Shown: positions 1 to 10,133, numbered from the stretch's first letter. The stretch: 64,000 nucleotides of DNA from Methanolobus vulcani (GCF_006546655.1 NZ_VIAQ01000011.1:1-64000), one strand, 5' to 3'. Made by a program: numbers and translations. The notes: generated from the sequence alone by a model not told the origin.

Positions 1-63
1 TGAAGGTGTGACTTTCCTGATACAGCTAACGCTGTATCAACAAACTTTAAGTACTTATTAGAC

Positions 64-130
64 AAAACACAATCATCCCCTTTGTGTTTTCGGTAGCAGA
101 TAATGCTAAGGGGATTAATCCTTTTTAAAT
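64..130 (+). ncRNA. Candidate pseudoknotted RNA or structured 3' end
   Basis: Seen: an 8-bp hairpin stem (64-71 with 83-90, AAAACACA/TGTGTTTT) whose loop carries ATCCCCTT (75-82), which is perfectly complementary to AAGGGGAT (108-115). That is an H-type pseudoknot, with a further hairpin TAGCA/TGCTA (94-98/104-108) in the connecting loop. A T-run (122-126) follows. A separate perfect hairpin lies just before it (GATACAGC/GCTGTATC, 19-26/31-38). The T-run favours the plus strand. It could be the 3' part of an RNA or mRNA that begins left of the window. I recognise no known family. Confidence 0.4.
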
Positions 131-145
131 TAATATGTCAAAATA

Positions 146-186
146 AAATAGGGGGTAGGTTTTCTACAGAGCCTATTTTTTTTATT
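146..186. terminator. Bidirectional hairpin terminator
   Basis: AAATAGG (146-152) pairs with CCTATTT (172-178), and an inner GTAG/CTAC stem (155-158/164-167) extends the hairpin. It is followed by an unbroken T-run on the plus strand and by a T-rich stretch on the minus strand. It sits directly beyond the stop codon of the minus-strand membrane protein gene and ends any plus-strand transcript from the left edge. Confidence 0.6.
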
Positions 187-730
187 CTTTTACCGGATTG
201 CCGTTTTCAAGGCTTTCCAGCAGTCTTTTATTCTGCCAGTAAAAACCAATCATGACTGCTGTCATAATGAGAAAAATACTGTGGCGCATATTCTCAAAAG
301 TGTCGGGCCAAATATAAGATAGCAGGAATGCAAGAACGATACCGAATATCCACATAATAGCCGAATTAATAAAAGAAGCTTTTTTCGGACCATATTTCTT
401 ATTCCAGCGATGAAGTAGTTTCCACCCGGTAAAGTAATCAATAAGTTTTAGAGAATCATTGTCGTTTGAATCTCCAATAAAGCGCTTCATTTTTTCTTTC
501 TGGATGTCACATGATTTCCTGTACATTGCCACAGAAAACATCGCAGTTAGCAGGAAAGCAATATAACCATATTGCCATGGAAGAAAGATAAACAAAACCA
601 ATGAAATAAGCATCATTATACCTACTACTACAGGAAGATAGCTTTCCCCATACCTTCGGGCAGAATACAAATTATATAATGTGAGTAAACCGAAAAACAA
701 TGCTGCAAAATGAAAGAAGGTTATATCCAT
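182..730 (-). CDS. Hypothetical multi-pass membrane protein
   Basis: About 182 residues, with hydrophobic segments near the N-terminus (starting MDITFFHFAALFFG), around residues 30-65 and two more in the C-terminal half, separated by a charged cytoplasmic-looking stretch rich in Lys/Glu (residues about 75-110). The start at 730 is preferred over ATGs upstream because GGGG lies 8 nt before it. I do not recognise the family and no catalytic motif is visible. It is transcribed divergently from trpS and ends on a hairpin terminator, so it is probably monocistronic. Confidence 0.6.
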   Translation of the reverse strand: MDITFFHFAALFFGLLTLYNLYSARRYGESYLPVVVGIMMLISLVLFIFLPWQYGYIAFLLTAMFSVAMYRKSCDIQKEKMKRFIGDSNDNDSLKLIDYFTGWKLLHRWNKKYGPKKASFINSAIMWIFGIVLAFLLSYIWPDTFENMRHSIFLIMTAVMIGFYWQNKRLLESLENGNPVKE

Positions 731-933
731 TGACATTTCCCCATGAAATCTAGTCCTATTCTGCAAATATACACTATTGTATAAAATATTTGTTGCTACT
801 TTGATTTATTTTTATATGTGCGGGCTGAAATGCAATAAGAACCTTTACATATCACAACGTATTTTTACTAACAATTTTAAGTGGCGGACACTAAATTAAA
901 AAATCCGAGAAACAGGAGATTAAGAGGCAACAT

Positions 934-2232
934 ATGAACATGAAGATCGACCCCTGGAGCGCATTGAACATTGATGATTATTCCAAATTATTCGATGAAT
1001 TTGGTATTCAGCCATTCGATGATATGGTCCGGGAGATTGAGAATCCTCACAAGTTCATGAGCCGAAAGATAATCTTTGGCCACAGGAACTATAACCGCAT
1101 CACTGATGCAATGAACAACAACAAACCGTTCTCAGTTATGAGTGGGTTCATGCCTTCTGGAAAAATCCATCTTGGACACAAGATGGTTATGGAAGAGATC
1201 ATCTGGCACCAGCAGCAGGGTGCTGATGCATTTGTCGGAATTGCAGACCGTGAAGCTCATGCCGTCAGAGGCATGTCATGGGAAAGATGCAATGACATTG
1301 GTATTAATGAATACATTGTCAGCCTGATTGCCCTTGGATTTGAACCAAACGGACATATTTACTTCCAGTCGAAATCTGAGCAGGTTAAAGACCTTGCATT
1401 CGAATTAAGTTCAAAGGCAAACTACTCTGAACTCAGTGCAATCTATGGTTTTACAGGGGAGACAAATGTCGCACACATGCTAAGTGCTGTAACACAGAGT
1501 GCGGACATACTTCACCCTCAACTTGAGGAATATGGAGGACCAAAACCAGCCGTTATTCCAGTAGGTTCTGATCAGGACCCGCATATCAGGCTTACAAGAG
1601 GACTTGGACATAAGATGAATATGTTCAAGATCGAAGGCAGGGAAGACAAGGAAGGAAACAGATATTTCAGTATCCGCAGCAAAGCAGCGCCAGAAGAAGC
1701 TCTTAAAGAATTAAGTCAGCGCATTCCAGGCAAAACCAAACTCTTTGAAGGACATGTTGATGTTTTCAGTGCAGACAACTTTGAAAGTCTCATGAAGATC
1801 GTACAGGACGTGGAACTTGAATTTGGAGGTTATGCATTTGTTCCGCCTTCATCCACATACCACAGGTTCATGTCAGGACTTCAGGGTGGAAAGATGTCAA
1901 GCAGTATACCTGAGAGTTATATTTCACTTACCGAAGAACCAAAAGGTGCTGCAAAGAAAGTGAAAAAGGCAAAGACCGGTGGCAGAATAAACCTTGAAGA
2001 ACAGAAAAAACTTGGCGGCGAACCGGAGAAATGTTCTGTTTATGAAATGTTCCTATTCCACCTTGTAGATGATGACGAGGAACTTGCACAGATATACACT
2101 GAATGCTGTGAAGGAACCAGAATGTGCGGACACTGTAAAGCCCTTGCAGCCGAGAGAACTGAAAAGTTCCTGAAAGAACATCAGGAACTACGTGAAGTCG
2201 CAAAGGACAGGCTTGACGAATACGGACTATAA
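934..2232 (+). CDS. trpS: Tryptophanyl-tRNA synthetase
   Basis: Class I aminoacyl-tRNA synthetase that charges tRNA-Trp in the cytoplasm. The HIGH-type signature appears as [11 protein letters not shown] around residues 74-84, and the KMSKS-type loop as GGKMSSS near residue 320, both typical of the archaeal/eukaryotic TrpRS branch. At 432 residues it has the usual archaeal length. The C-terminal part has a Cys-rich pair (CSVYEMF, then [14 protein letters not shown]), also seen in archaeal TrpRS. AGAGGCA precedes the ATG. It is followed by pheS 87 bp downstream on the same strand, so the two may share transcription. Confidence 0.95.
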   Translation: MNMKIDPWSALNIDDYSKLFDEFGIQPFDDMVREIENPHKFMSRKIIFGHRNYNRITDAMNNNKPFSVMSGFMPSGKIHLGHKMVMEEIIWHQQQGADAFVGIADREAHAVRGMSWERCNDIGINEYIVSLIALGFEPNGHIYFQSKSEQVKDLAFELSSKANYSELSAIYGFTGETNVAHMLSAVTQSADILHPQLEEYGGPKPAVIPVGSDQDPHIRLTRGLGHKMNMFKIEGREDKEGNRYFSIRSKAAPEEALKELSQRIPGKTKLFEGHVDVFSADNFESLMKIVQDVELEFGGYAFVPPSSTYHRFMSGLQGGKMSSSIPESYISLTEEPKGAAKKVKKAKTGGRINLEEQKKLGGEPEKCSVYEMFLFHLVDDDEELAQIYTECCEGTRMCGHCKALAAERTEKFLKEHQELREVAKDRLDEYGL

Positions 2233-2319
2233 CCCAATTATCAAATAGTCAAACTAACGAGTATTATTACAATTATTATCAATAACAGGATTTACTAACT
2301 CAATTTAACAGGTGTGATT

Positions 2320-3798
2320 ATGAGCTCCCAGTACAACCTTACATCCAATGAGAAAAATGTATTGATCGCATTGGAGAATCTAAAAGATGCAAGTCCGGAT
2401 GAACTTGCTGATAAGTCTGAAATGAAAACGGAAACTTCAATGCAGGCTGCTTTTTTACTTGAAGAGAAAGGACTTGCCCAGGTAGATGAAACAATTACAG
2501 AGATCTTTGAGCTTACAGATGAAGGAAAGAAGTATGCTCAGGAAGGACTGCCTGAAAGACAGATAATTGATGCTATCTCAGGTCCGACCTCAATGGATGA
2601 GCTTAAGGATAAATTCAATCCTGCTGTTGCGGGCATTGCTACCGGATGGCTTCGTCGCAAGGGCTGGGCAGGAATTGAAAAAGGAATGATAGTTCCAACC
2701 AGCAATGCTGAAAAAGGAGAGGATGAAAAAATTCTGGAAGCATTTGCAGGTGAAGCAAAGACATTTGAGGAACTTGGAGCTGACAAGAAAGTCATTAATG
2801 ACCTCATTAAACGCAAGCTTGTAGTTAAGACTGAAAACAAGAAAAGGAAAATCTGCATCACATCTGAAGGTAAGGAACTTGTTGTGGCAGGAATCACTGT
2901 TGAAGAAGAGGTCGCACAACTCACATCCGAACTCCTGAAAAGCGGAGAATGGAAAGAGAAGAAGTTCAGACCATATAACATTCACACAGCTCCAAGACCT
3001 ATATACGGAGCAAAGATTCACCCATACCAGCGCCTCATTGATGAAATGAGACGTATCTTCCTTGACATGGGATTCACAGAGATCAAGGGAGAAGCAGTTC
3101 AGAGCTCATTCTGGAATTTCGATTCACTGTTCCAGCCACAGGACCACCCTGCAAGAGAAATGCAGGATACATTCCATCTTTCCAGCAGATCAGAACTTCC
3201 TCTCGAATATAAAGATAAAGTCTGTGCAGTACACGAGAACGGTGGCGAAACTGGATCTACAGGTTGGGGAGGTAAATGGAGCGAAGATATTGCCTGCAGG
3301 AATGTGCTTAGAACCCACACCACGTCACTGACAATCAAATACCTGGCAGACAACCCGGAAGCACCTGTAAAGGCGTTCTCAATTGACAGGGCATATCGCA
3401 GAGAGACAATTGATCCAACCCACACACCAGAATTTGAGCAGCTTGAAGGTGTTGTTATGGACAAGGACATGTCATTCTCAAACCTTCTGGGGTGCCTTGC
3501 TGAGTTCTATTACAGAATGGGATTTGAAGATATAAGATTCAGACCGGGATACTTCCCATACACAGAACCAAGCGTTGAGCCGGAAGTCTACGTTGACGGA
3601 CTTGGTTGGGTTGAGCTTGGCGGAGCAGGCGTATTCAGGAAAGAAGTTACAGCACCACTTGGAATCAAATACCCTGTACTTGCATGGGGACTTGGAGTCA
3701 GCAGGCTTGCAATGCTGAAACTCGGACTCAAGGACCTGCGCCAGTTGTATCACTCTGATATTGACTGGCTCCGCAAGAGTGAAGTATGCCAGCTTTAA
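2320..3798 (+). CDS. pheS: Phenylalanyl-tRNA synthetase alpha subunit
   Basis: Class II synthetase catalytic subunit, partner of PheT, which is not in this window. The first ~170 residues form winged-helix-like repeats typical of archaeal/eukaryotic PheRS alpha. The catalytic domain follows, with motif 1 region [19 protein letters not shown], motif 2 region around [13 protein letters not shown] and motif 3 [15 protein letters not shown]-like text (seen as [16 protein letters not shown]). The start at the ATG at 2320 is favoured because GTGAT lies 1-3 nt before it; a GTG in frame at 2314 overlaps that ribosome-binding site. 492 residues, normal for archaea. Confidence 0.95.
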   Translation: MSSQYNLTSNEKNVLIALENLKDASPDELADKSEMKTETSMQAAFLLEEKGLAQVDETITEIFELTDEGKKYAQEGLPERQIIDAISGPTSMDELKDKFNPAVAGIATGWLRRKGWAGIEKGMIVPTSNAEKGEDEKILEAFAGEAKTFEELGADKKVINDLIKRKLVVKTENKKRKICITSEGKELVVAGITVEEEVAQLTSELLKSGEWKEKKFRPYNIHTAPRPIYGAKIHPYQRLIDEMRRIFLDMGFTEIKGEAVQSSFWNFDSLFQPQDHPAREMQDTFHLSSRSELPLEYKDKVCAVHENGGETGSTGWGGKWSEDIACRNVLRTHTTSLTIKYLADNPEAPVKAFSIDRAYRRETIDPTHTPEFEQLEGVVMDKDMSFSNLLGCLAEFYYRMGFEDIRFRPGYFPYTEPSVEPEVYVDGLGWVELGGAGVFRKEVTAPLGIKYPVLAWGLGVSRLAMLKLGLKDLRQLYHSDIDWLRKSEVCQL

Positions 3799-3867
3799 GC
3801 TGACATACAATTCTATTTTTGGATTTTTTGTATTTTGAAATTCTTCTAAAATGCCTATTGTCCGAAG

Positions 3868-4995
3868 TTATCTTTTTACAGTTGTGATTACCTTTGCAAC
3901 TAAGGACATATCAATATCAACTGCATTTGCAGGGCATAGTTCCCGGCAACAGTAGCACATAATGCATTTGTCCTTATTGATCTTTAAGTGGTCATCAATT
4001 TCATCAATTGCCTTCACAGAGCAATTCATTGCACAAGCACCACAAAGGACACATTTTGAAGTATTGATTTTTGGCTTCATTTCAAACTGCCTACCAAAGA
4101 ACCGCATAACAAAAGGTGGCAGACTAAAAAGAATACCACCACTTGATGGTTTGTACTTCTGTGTGACTGTTTTTGGATCAATACCGACTACTTCAGGATT
4201 CCTGCTACCAAACCCACGTTTAAGAGCTGCAACTGTTGTCGGAACCTGCATAGGATCGACACCCATTATTCCTGAACCAATCACATCCAGCGACACGCAA
4301 TCATATGATGCCATGATTGCACCGGTCTTGATTGGATTTCCATGAGCAGGGCCATTACCTTCCATACCTACAACTGCATCCATTACAGCAAGATGAGGTT
4401 TGGCAATTGAATATAAATCAATAACAGCTTCTCCAAAGAGCTTCCTGTCACCCAGAAGATGCATTTCCTTTCTGGTCTTGAGCGGCAATGCACCGAACAT
4501 GTTCTTAACGGCACCTGTGTAATATGTCAGTTCGTGAGTTTTTATCTTCGGAAGCGATATTATCACATCAGCATCCGTGATCGCTTTAGAGATATGAAGC
4601 TTCGGAAAACGCATTGCACCAGGAACCTCCATTTCAACATAACCTTCTGTCTGAAAATTGAGGAGCTGGACACCCTGGGATTTTGCCACAGCCTCAATAC
4701 CTGATACTTTGAATGCATGAGCTGTTGCACCAGGTCTGGTAATCCCTGCACCATCACCAATTACAGGGATACCTCCTGCATCCTTTACCAGTTCACACAT
4801 TGCGGCAACTATAGACGGGTGGGTCGTTACAGCATCTTCAGGTTTGCGTGCGGCAAGAACATTTGGTTTTAGAAGCACACGGTCACCTTCGGAGATTATG
4901 GACTTCAGGCCACCTATCAGAGAAAGCGCTTCAATGATGCATTCTTTTGAATGAGAATAATTATCACATTTTACAATGGAAACTTTGTCGACCAT
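3868..4995 (-). CDS. DUF362 protein with C-terminal 2[4Fe-4S] ferredoxin domain
   Basis: About 375 residues. The N-terminal two thirds match the DUF362 family (KPNVLAARKPEDAVTTHP, then DADVIISLPKIKTH and TGAVKNMFG). The C-terminus carries two complete CxxCxxCxxxC sets (CVLCGACAMNCS and CIMCYCCRELCP), so two [4Fe-4S] clusters are expected. Function in archaea is not established; the family is thought to be a redox or iron-sulfur protein. The open frame extends 34 codons upstream, but that stretch is unlike the family, so the ATG at 4995 is chosen. Confidence 0.85.
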   Translation of the reverse strand: MVDKVSIVKCDNYSHSKECIIEALSLIGGLKSIISEGDRVLLKPNVLAARKPEDAVTTHPSIVAAMCELVKDAGGIPVIGDGAGITRPGATAHAFKVSGIEAVAKSQGVQLLNFQTEGYVEMEVPGAMRFPKLHISKAITDADVIISLPKIKTHELTYYTGAVKNMFGALPLKTRKEMHLLGDRKLFGEAVIDLYSIAKPHLAVMDAVVGMEGNGPAHGNPIKTGAIMASYDCVSLDVIGSGIMGVDPMQVPTTVAALKRGFGSRNPEVVGIDPKTVTQKYKPSSGGILFSLPPFVMRFFGRQFEMKPKINTSKCVLCGACAMNCSVKAIDEIDDHLKINKDKCIMCYCCRELCPANAVDIDMSLVAKVITTVKR

Positions 4996-5205
4996 TACAA
5001 CCCTATAGTGAGAATTTATAGAAATATATAATGGAGAGGCAGATTTCAGTAATAACTGATTTTTTAGTAATCTTTTGCAAATCACGGACATCATCATTAT
5101 AATGATAATGACTTATTGAATGTTTTGATAAAGTATATATCCAAAGAGAAAGAGAAGGTTACATATCGATTTAAATAAATCATACACAGGATGGTGGTGG
5201 ATTTA

Positions 5206-5691
5206 ATGAAGAAAATATTAATAATAACAATGATTTTGCTGGTTGCTGGCATGCAACTGGCAGCAGCCGAGATTACAGGCACCATAAATTGGGATCAATC
5301 TCAAGGTCTAAGCTCAGCCCAATATAATTGCAGTGATGCTAACGCACCTGTTTCTGAAGATGGGTACCTGCACTGGGTTTTTCTAGGTGCAACTAATGTA
5401 ACTGATGCCCAGATTCAAGTTGACGGTGATACTCCAGTTGATTACCAGTCGAAGCAGGGTAACAATATGGATTTCTATACCGTACCTTATTACGAGTTTG
5501 ATACACTCGATGACATGACGGTAACAGTAACTTACAAACTGCCAGATGGAACCACCCTAGACAGTAATGCAAAGATAACCCTTTCACACTACTGCCCTGG
5601 AGATCCAGGAATCCCAGAGTTCCCAACAATTGCTCTGCCAATTGCAGCAATTATTGGACTGGCATTCATCTTCCAGCGCAGAAAGGAGTAA
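5206..5691 (+). CDS. Exported PEF-CTERM domain protein
   Basis: 161 residues: a signal peptide (MKKILIITMILLVAGMQLAAA), a beta-rich acidic mature part, and a C-terminal tripartite tail consisting of the motif PEFPTIALP, a hydrophobic segment and a basic end (QRRKE). That tail is the archaeal PEF-CTERM sorting signal, recognised by a dedicated archaeosortase that removes it and probably attaches the protein to a lipid anchor. The ATG at 5206 is preferred because GGTGG lies 6-12 nt upstream. Function of the mature part is unknown. It stands alone and ends on a hairpin terminator. Confidence 0.8.
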   Translation: MKKILIITMILLVAGMQLAAAEITGTINWDQSQGLSSAQYNCSDANAPVSEDGYLHWVFLGATNVTDAQIQVDGDTPVDYQSKQGNNMDFYTVPYYEFDTLDDMTVTVTYKLPDGTTLDSNAKITLSHYCPGDPGIPEFPTIALPIAAIIGLAFIFQRRKE

Positions 5692-5708
5692 ACTTAAACT
5701 CCTTTTTT
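5684..5708 (+). terminator. Hairpin terminator overlapping the PEF-CTERM stop codon
   Basis: AGGAGT (5684-5689) and ACTCCT (5698-5703) form a 6-bp stem directly followed by a T-run. The stop codon of the exported protein lies inside the hairpin. Confidence 0.6.
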
Positions 5709-5724
5709 AATTTCTTTTTTGAAA

Positions 5725-6468
5725 CTAATTATCCATTGCATCTTCTACGCTTTTTCTGATAATATAACCGGCTTCATGCAGAATAGTATCGCCTATCTGT
5801 GCGTCTTTTTCCATACTTGCAGTACAGGGATATGAATGATGAGCCCCTGAAATGGTTTCCTTGTAATCTTTGACATCTGACCATTTCAGTTTCTTGGCAA
5901 CGAACCATGTTGAACCGCAGGGAGCATCCCTGATAACTTCAACGTGTGTAAAAATACCATTGGTATTATCAACATCAATTTTAAGTAAAGGTCGACCAAA
6001 TCCCAGTTTTACGAACTCATCAATTGTGGGTTTTCCGGTTAGCTCCAGTGAACAGAACGGTTTTGGACTTTCAAACTCAATACCTTGTGATTCCAGCTTT
6101 TTTCTTATCTGTTCGGTAAGGCCTGCCGGAACCAGACGGGAGTCGTCAACAGGGATGATAACTGCCTTTGCATTGCTTGACAGAGCAATATCAGGTACTG
6201 ACATCATAAGATCAGGGTGAAGGTCGATGGCTAGAATCAAATCTGCGACCGGTAGATTGGATGGAATATACTCATCTGTATCCTCTACAAAATCAGGAAG
6301 ATCAGTTCTTAATTCAAAAAGACCTACGATCATAGGTGCAAAACTCATTCTTGGTTCGCGGCAGTGGTCACAGAGATCACCACATGAAACACAAAAACGG
6401 TCTGAATTGACAAGGTTGCCTACAACCTTCTTTCCAAACTCCCCTGAATAAAAAATGCTCAGACGCAT
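5725..6468 (-). CDS. DUF166 family protein
   Basis: 247 residues matching the archaeal DUF166 family, which has been loosely linked to thymidylate synthase in older annotations without firm proof. A cysteine cluster near the N-terminus (CVSCGDLCDHCREP) suggests metal binding, and a second conserved block reads RDAPCGSTW near residue 185. The first five residues of the longest frame (MYTLF) are atypical, so the ATG at 6468 is chosen. It is followed at a distance upstream by DUF531 and larE on the same strand, forming a likely loose gene group. Confidence 0.75.
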   Translation of the reverse strand: MRLSIFYSGEFGKKVVGNLVNSDRFCVSCGDLCDHCREPRMSFAPMIVGLFELRTDLPDFVEDTDEYIPSNLPVADLILAIDLHPDLMMSVPDIALSSNAKAVIIPVDDSRLVPAGLTEQIRKKLESQGIEFESPKPFCSLELTGKPTIDEFVKLGFGRPLLKIDVDNTNGIFTHVEVIRDAPCGSTWFVAKKLKWSDVKDYKETISGAHHSYPCTASMEKDAQIGDTILHEAGYIIRKSVEDAMDN

Positions 6469-6507
6469 AAAAAGAGTATACAATTGATACTAAATAAAGT
6501 CCTCTGC

Positions 6508-7044
6508 TTATTTTAATGAACTCTTTGTGCGAACAATTCCCATGACGTAAGAAGGTATGCAGCCGATTGCTGTGCATGTTTCAAGCGAAACACCCTGTGA
6601 GGTAATATCAAGATGATACCTCGCAAGACTGAATAGATCCTTTGGAAGTCCTTTGCGACCAAGTCCCACAAGCACGAGGAAAGATTTGTTATTCATTATC
6701 TCATCTGCGAAGGTTTCCGGAGTAATGCTGAACTTCTTTTCTGGTTTTGAAGTTGTAACGACCACCGAACCGAACTGCGGCTGGAAACCTTTCTTTGGAA
6801 GGTCAAACACAAAAAGGTGTTTTTTCTCATGAAGCAACTTCAGGTATTTACCGGATTCACCAATGGTGGTCTTATCAGCAACAAATTCCACAAGTTCATC
6901 CGCATCCATATTAAAAGGAAAGTCATAAAGAGCAAGAGAAAATCCGTATGCATAACATATAGGTGCAGCTCTTGCAATTGCCCTGTAATGGGCATCCAGC
7001 ACTTTGATCTTATCATATGTGTTAACGATACCTAATGTCAGCAT
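6508..7044 (-). CDS. DUF531 family protein
   Basis: 178 residues, recognised as the methanogen DUF531 family (MLTLGIVNTYD at the start, LVLVGLGRKGLPKDLF near residue 140). The end of the protein (TAIGCIPSYVMGIVRT) and overall layout recall a SPOUT-type fold, but no methyltransferase role is proven. AAGGTGACAGGT directly precedes the chosen ATG at 7044. Function unknown. Confidence 0.7.
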   Translation of the reverse strand: MLTLGIVNTYDKIKVLDAHYRAIARAAPICYAYGFSLALYDFPFNMDADELVEFVADKTTIGESGKYLKLLHEKKHLFVFDLPKKGFQPQFGSVVVTTSKPEKKFSITPETFADEIMNNKSFLVLVGLGRKGLPKDLFSLARYHLDITSQGVSLETCTAIGCIPSYVMGIVRTKSSLK

Positions 7045-7134
7045 ACCTGTCACCTTCAAATACTAATTACAGGGACAACACAGATTGCTTACAGGTATTA
7101 AATCTGTTGCATTAACGCAATTTCCATTGAACGA

Positions 7135-7953
7135 TCAAAGATCTTTTTGCGATAAAAGAACTTCATCCATGCTTCCGCTTCTGAAACCTTCAAGATCAAG
7201 TGTGACATATTTAAAACCGATATCTTTAAAGTAACTGACAAGCTCTTCTTTGATATCTAACAGCTCTGACATGTCATCTGGACTTACTTCTATGCGTGCA
7301 ATGCCTTTGTGGTCACGCACCCTAAATCCCCGTAAACCTTTATCATAAAGGAAAGACTCAGCAAGCTCCACCTTTTTAATCCCATCCTCTGTTAACTTAT
7401 CACCATATGGGAACCTTGAAGCAAGACATGGAGAAGGCATTTGCTCTGCAACTGAAAGACCCAGTTCGCTTGCTATCTGTCGCACCTCTTTCTTGCTAAT
7501 ATCCAGAGCCATTAAAGGAGAATGCACTATATTTCCAGCTTCATCTATTGCCTTTTTACCGGGACGATAAGACAGAAGATCTGAAGAATTGCTACCTTCA
7601 AGAATTATATCCATACCATGTTTTATCCTGAACTGATCCATTAATGCCAGAATCTCTTTCTTGCAATAATAGCATCTTTCAGGACTATTCTCTGTAATTT
7701 GAGGGAAAGATAATTCATTCAGGTCCAGAACCCTGTGCTCAATTCCAATCTCTGCGGCAACTTCTTTTGCTGCTTTGAGTTCCCTGTCAGGAAATGAATG
7801 AGTATTTACAGTCACAGCAATTGCTTTATCCCCAAGTATTTCGTGAGCCAGAAATGCAACTGTAGCGCTGTCAACTCCACCGGAAAATGCCACCAGGGCA
7901 CTTTCATAGGAGCCAATATCTTTTTTAAGCTGTTCGATTTTGGACTTAATCAT
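7135..7953 (-). CDS. larE: ATP-dependent sulfur transferase LarE-like
   Basis: 272 residues with the PP-loop SGGVDSATVAFLA near residues 24-36, giving an adenylating ATP pyrophosphatase fold. LarE inserts sulfur into the pyridinium-dithiocarboxylate nickel-pincer cofactor. Cysteines appear as RCYYC and SPCLASR; three such cysteines are a mark of the variant that carries an Fe-S cluster and works catalytically rather than sacrificing its own cysteine. No larB/larC is nearby, so the natural target is uncertain. Related PP-loop proteins (asparagine synthetase-like, NadE-like) are the alternative. Confidence 0.8.
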   Translation of the reverse strand: MIKSKIEQLKKDIGSYESALVAFSGGVDSATVAFLAHEILGDKAIAVTVNTHSFPDRELKAAKEVAAEIGIEHRVLDLNELSFPQITENSPERCYYCKKEILALMDQFRIKHGMDIILEGSNSSDLLSYRPGKKAIDEAGNIVHSPLMALDISKKEVRQIASELGLSVAEQMPSPCLASRFPYGDKLTEDGIKKVELAESFLYDKGLRGFRVRDHKGIARIEVSPDDMSELLDIKEELVSYFKDIGFKYVTLDLEGFRSGSMDEVLLSQKDL

Positions 7954-8104
7954 TTGATGACTATACGCTTAATAGGATATTAAGAATAATCCCACAAAAA
8001 TACTGATAGAAGCATACAAGAAATCAAAAATACCGATTCCCTCATAAGACATAAAACAAAGTTATGACATATACCTGCAATACTTTTAACAACGGTGATA
8101 ATTG

Positions 8105-9445
8105 ATGGCATTTTTCGGAACAAACGGAGTAAGGGGTATAGCGAACGAATACATAACTCCACAACTGGCAATCGATGTTGCAAGAAGTCTTGGGACCTAT
8201 ATGGGTTCAAAAGGTGTAGTTGCAATCGGCAGGGATACAAGAGCTTCTGGTGAGATGTTAAAATCCGCCGCTATTGCCGGTGCACTTTCTGCAGGACTCA
8301 CGGTTATTGATGTAGGGATTTGCCCGACACCTTCTGTCCAATATTATGTGAAGGAATATGCCGATGCAGGAATTGTTGTAACTGCATCCCACAATCCAAG
8401 AGAGTACAACGGTATCAAACTCATCGCAGGTGACGGTAGTGAAATGTCACGCGAAGGGGAAAGGGAAATTGAGAAAATATACTACTCCAAAGAATTCAGT
8501 ACTGCATCATGGGAAAAGACAGGAGACCTTCGCCACGACAGCAATGCCAACGAATTTTATCTTGACGGAATAATCAATTCAGTTGACTATGAGCTCATCC
8601 GTGAGAAGAAATTCAAGGTCGTTGTGGACACCGGATGCGGAGCAGGCTCTGTAACATTACCATTCCTCCTCCAGAAACTAGGATGTGAGGTAATAACCAT
8701 CAACGGACAGGTAGATGGTAATTTCCCATGGAGAAACCCGGAACCAACACCAGATGTACTCACTGAACTTGCTGACATTGTGAAATTGTCCGGTGCAAAC
8801 ATGGGAGTTGCACAGGACGGAGATGCAGACCGTGCCGTATTCTTTGATGAGAATGGTAATTTCATCGAGGAAGAAATCCAGCTTGCAATGATGGCAAAAT
8901 ATGTCCTTGCAAGGAAAAAAGGACCAATAGTCACCCCGGTCAGTTCCTCATCACGTATGCTCGATGTTGCCAATGAAGCAGGTGTTGAACTTGCATGGAC
9001 AGCCGTGGGTTCCATTAATGTAGCACGTAAGATGATGGAAATTGATGCAGTCTTCGGAGGCGAAGGCAATGGAGGGCTTATTTTCCCGGAACATCAGTAT
9101 TGTCGTGACGGAGCCATGGCATGTGCCAAATTCCTTGAAATTATTGCAAACGGGCAGAAACTTTCAGAACTCGCCCGGAGCGTACCTGAATACTTTAACT
9201 CAAAGACAAAGATAAGGATCGAGGACTCAACTGCAACTATGGAGAAAGTCAAGAAAGAAGTCCTTGCAGAAGACAATGAAGTTGACATCACAGACGGAGT
9301 TAAAGTCTGGTATGATGACGGATGGGTGCTTATAAGACCTTCTGGAACCGAGCCAATAATCAGAATATTTGCTGAATCTAAGACAAAAGAAAGAGCAGAT
9401 GCCCTTATGAACGAGGGTGTTGATCTGGTCAACAAGGCAAAGTAA
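8105..9445 (+). CDS. glmM: Phosphoglucosamine mutase (phosphohexomutase family)
   Basis: 446 residues. Catalyses phosphate shift between C6 and C1 of glucosamine (or a related hexose), feeding UDP-GlcNAc and cell-surface glycans. All four family sites are visible: phosphoserine loop TASHNPREYNG, metal loop DGDADRA, sugar loop GGEGNGG and C-terminal phosphate loop RPSGTEPIIRI. The N-terminus FGTNGVRG is typical of archaeal GlmM. The ATG at 8105 follows GGTGAT by 5 nt, and the in-frame TTG before it is unlikely. Phosphomannomutase activity cannot be excluded by sequence. Confidence 0.88.
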   Translation: MAFFGTNGVRGIANEYITPQLAIDVARSLGTYMGSKGVVAIGRDTRASGEMLKSAAIAGALSAGLTVIDVGICPTPSVQYYVKEYADAGIVVTASHNPREYNGIKLIAGDGSEMSREGEREIEKIYYSKEFSTASWEKTGDLRHDSNANEFYLDGIINSVDYELIREKKFKVVVDTGCGAGSVTLPFLLQKLGCEVITINGQVDGNFPWRNPEPTPDVLTELADIVKLSGANMGVAQDGDADRAVFFDENGNFIEEEIQLAMMAKYVLARKKGPIVTPVSSSSRMLDVANEAGVELAWTAVGSINVARKMMEIDAVFGGEGNGGLIFPEHQYCRDGAMACAKFLEIIANGQKLSELARSVPEYFNSKTKIRIEDSTATMEKVKKEVLAEDNEVDITDGVKVWYDDGWVLIRPSGTEPIIRIFAESKTKERADALMNEGVDLVNKAK

Positions 9446-9485
9446 GATTCAAATTAGAGGAATAGGCTTGCTTTTATGAGCAGGA

Positions 9486-10085
9486 TCACGCCTTTCCTCT
9501 TGATTCACCAAGGACAATCCCCGTAGCAATCAAATGAGCAACTCTAAGTGGCTCAGGGATATTGCTCCTTGTTGATGTCATTTTTATTATTTTTGCGGCT
9601 ATTTCATAATCCAGCCCGCAACATTGGAAGAAAACAGGATTGTTATCATCTTTTGTTATCACACTACTGATCTTTCCGGCTTTTCTTATAATTTCCATCC
9701 TTGTTTCAGATTCTGGCAAAAATGAAAGAGCCTTTTCTATGCTTAAAAAATCCGGAAGGTCTCGCATCAGGACGATTACCGGAACATTGGTTTTTTCATA
9801 TAGATCAACAATATCAACCGGATTAAAACCGCCGTAAGTGACACCATCTAGCATTATGGCACGAATCTGAGTCAAATGTTTACTGTTGTTCACCATTGAA
9901 ACTATGCTATCTGTTGCGTCCAGGCCATCTCTGGTAATCTCTGAGCGAAGTACACCATCAAGCCATTTTCCACCGCGAAAGAAGGCTCCGACTATAATGA
10001 TCTTATTGCTGATAAGCGCAGAATCATCTATGCCCAGTATACGGATCTCGTCTTTAATGTGAAAATTACGGTGTACGCTATTCAC
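9486..10085 (-). CDS. DUF99 family protein (endonuclease V-like fold)
   Basis: 199 residues matching DUF99 (LGIDDSALISNKIIIVGAFFRGG, then DGVTYGGFNPVD and PVIVLMRDLPD). The family has an RNase H/endonuclease V-like fold, and the aspartates in GIDDS and LDGVTYGG are candidate metal ligands. Its biological role is not settled. The start is a GTG at 10085 with no obvious ribosome-binding site, so the exact start is uncertain. It lies 48 bp downstream of PAN on the same strand and could be co-transcribed with it. Confidence 0.75.
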   Translation of the reverse strand: MNSVHRNFHIKDEIRILGIDDSALISNKIIIVGAFFRGGKWLDGVLRSEITRDGLDATDSIVSMVNNSKHLTQIRAIMLDGVTYGGFNPVDIVDLYEKTNVPVIVLMRDLPDFLSIEKALSFLPESETRMEIIRKAGKISSVITKDDNNPVFFQCCGLDYEIAAKIIKMTSTRSNIPEPLRVAHLIATGIVLGESRGKA

Positions 10086-10133
10086 AAAAAATAATATGAA
10101 AAAAGGTAGTGAAGTAACTTACCAGCAGGAATG

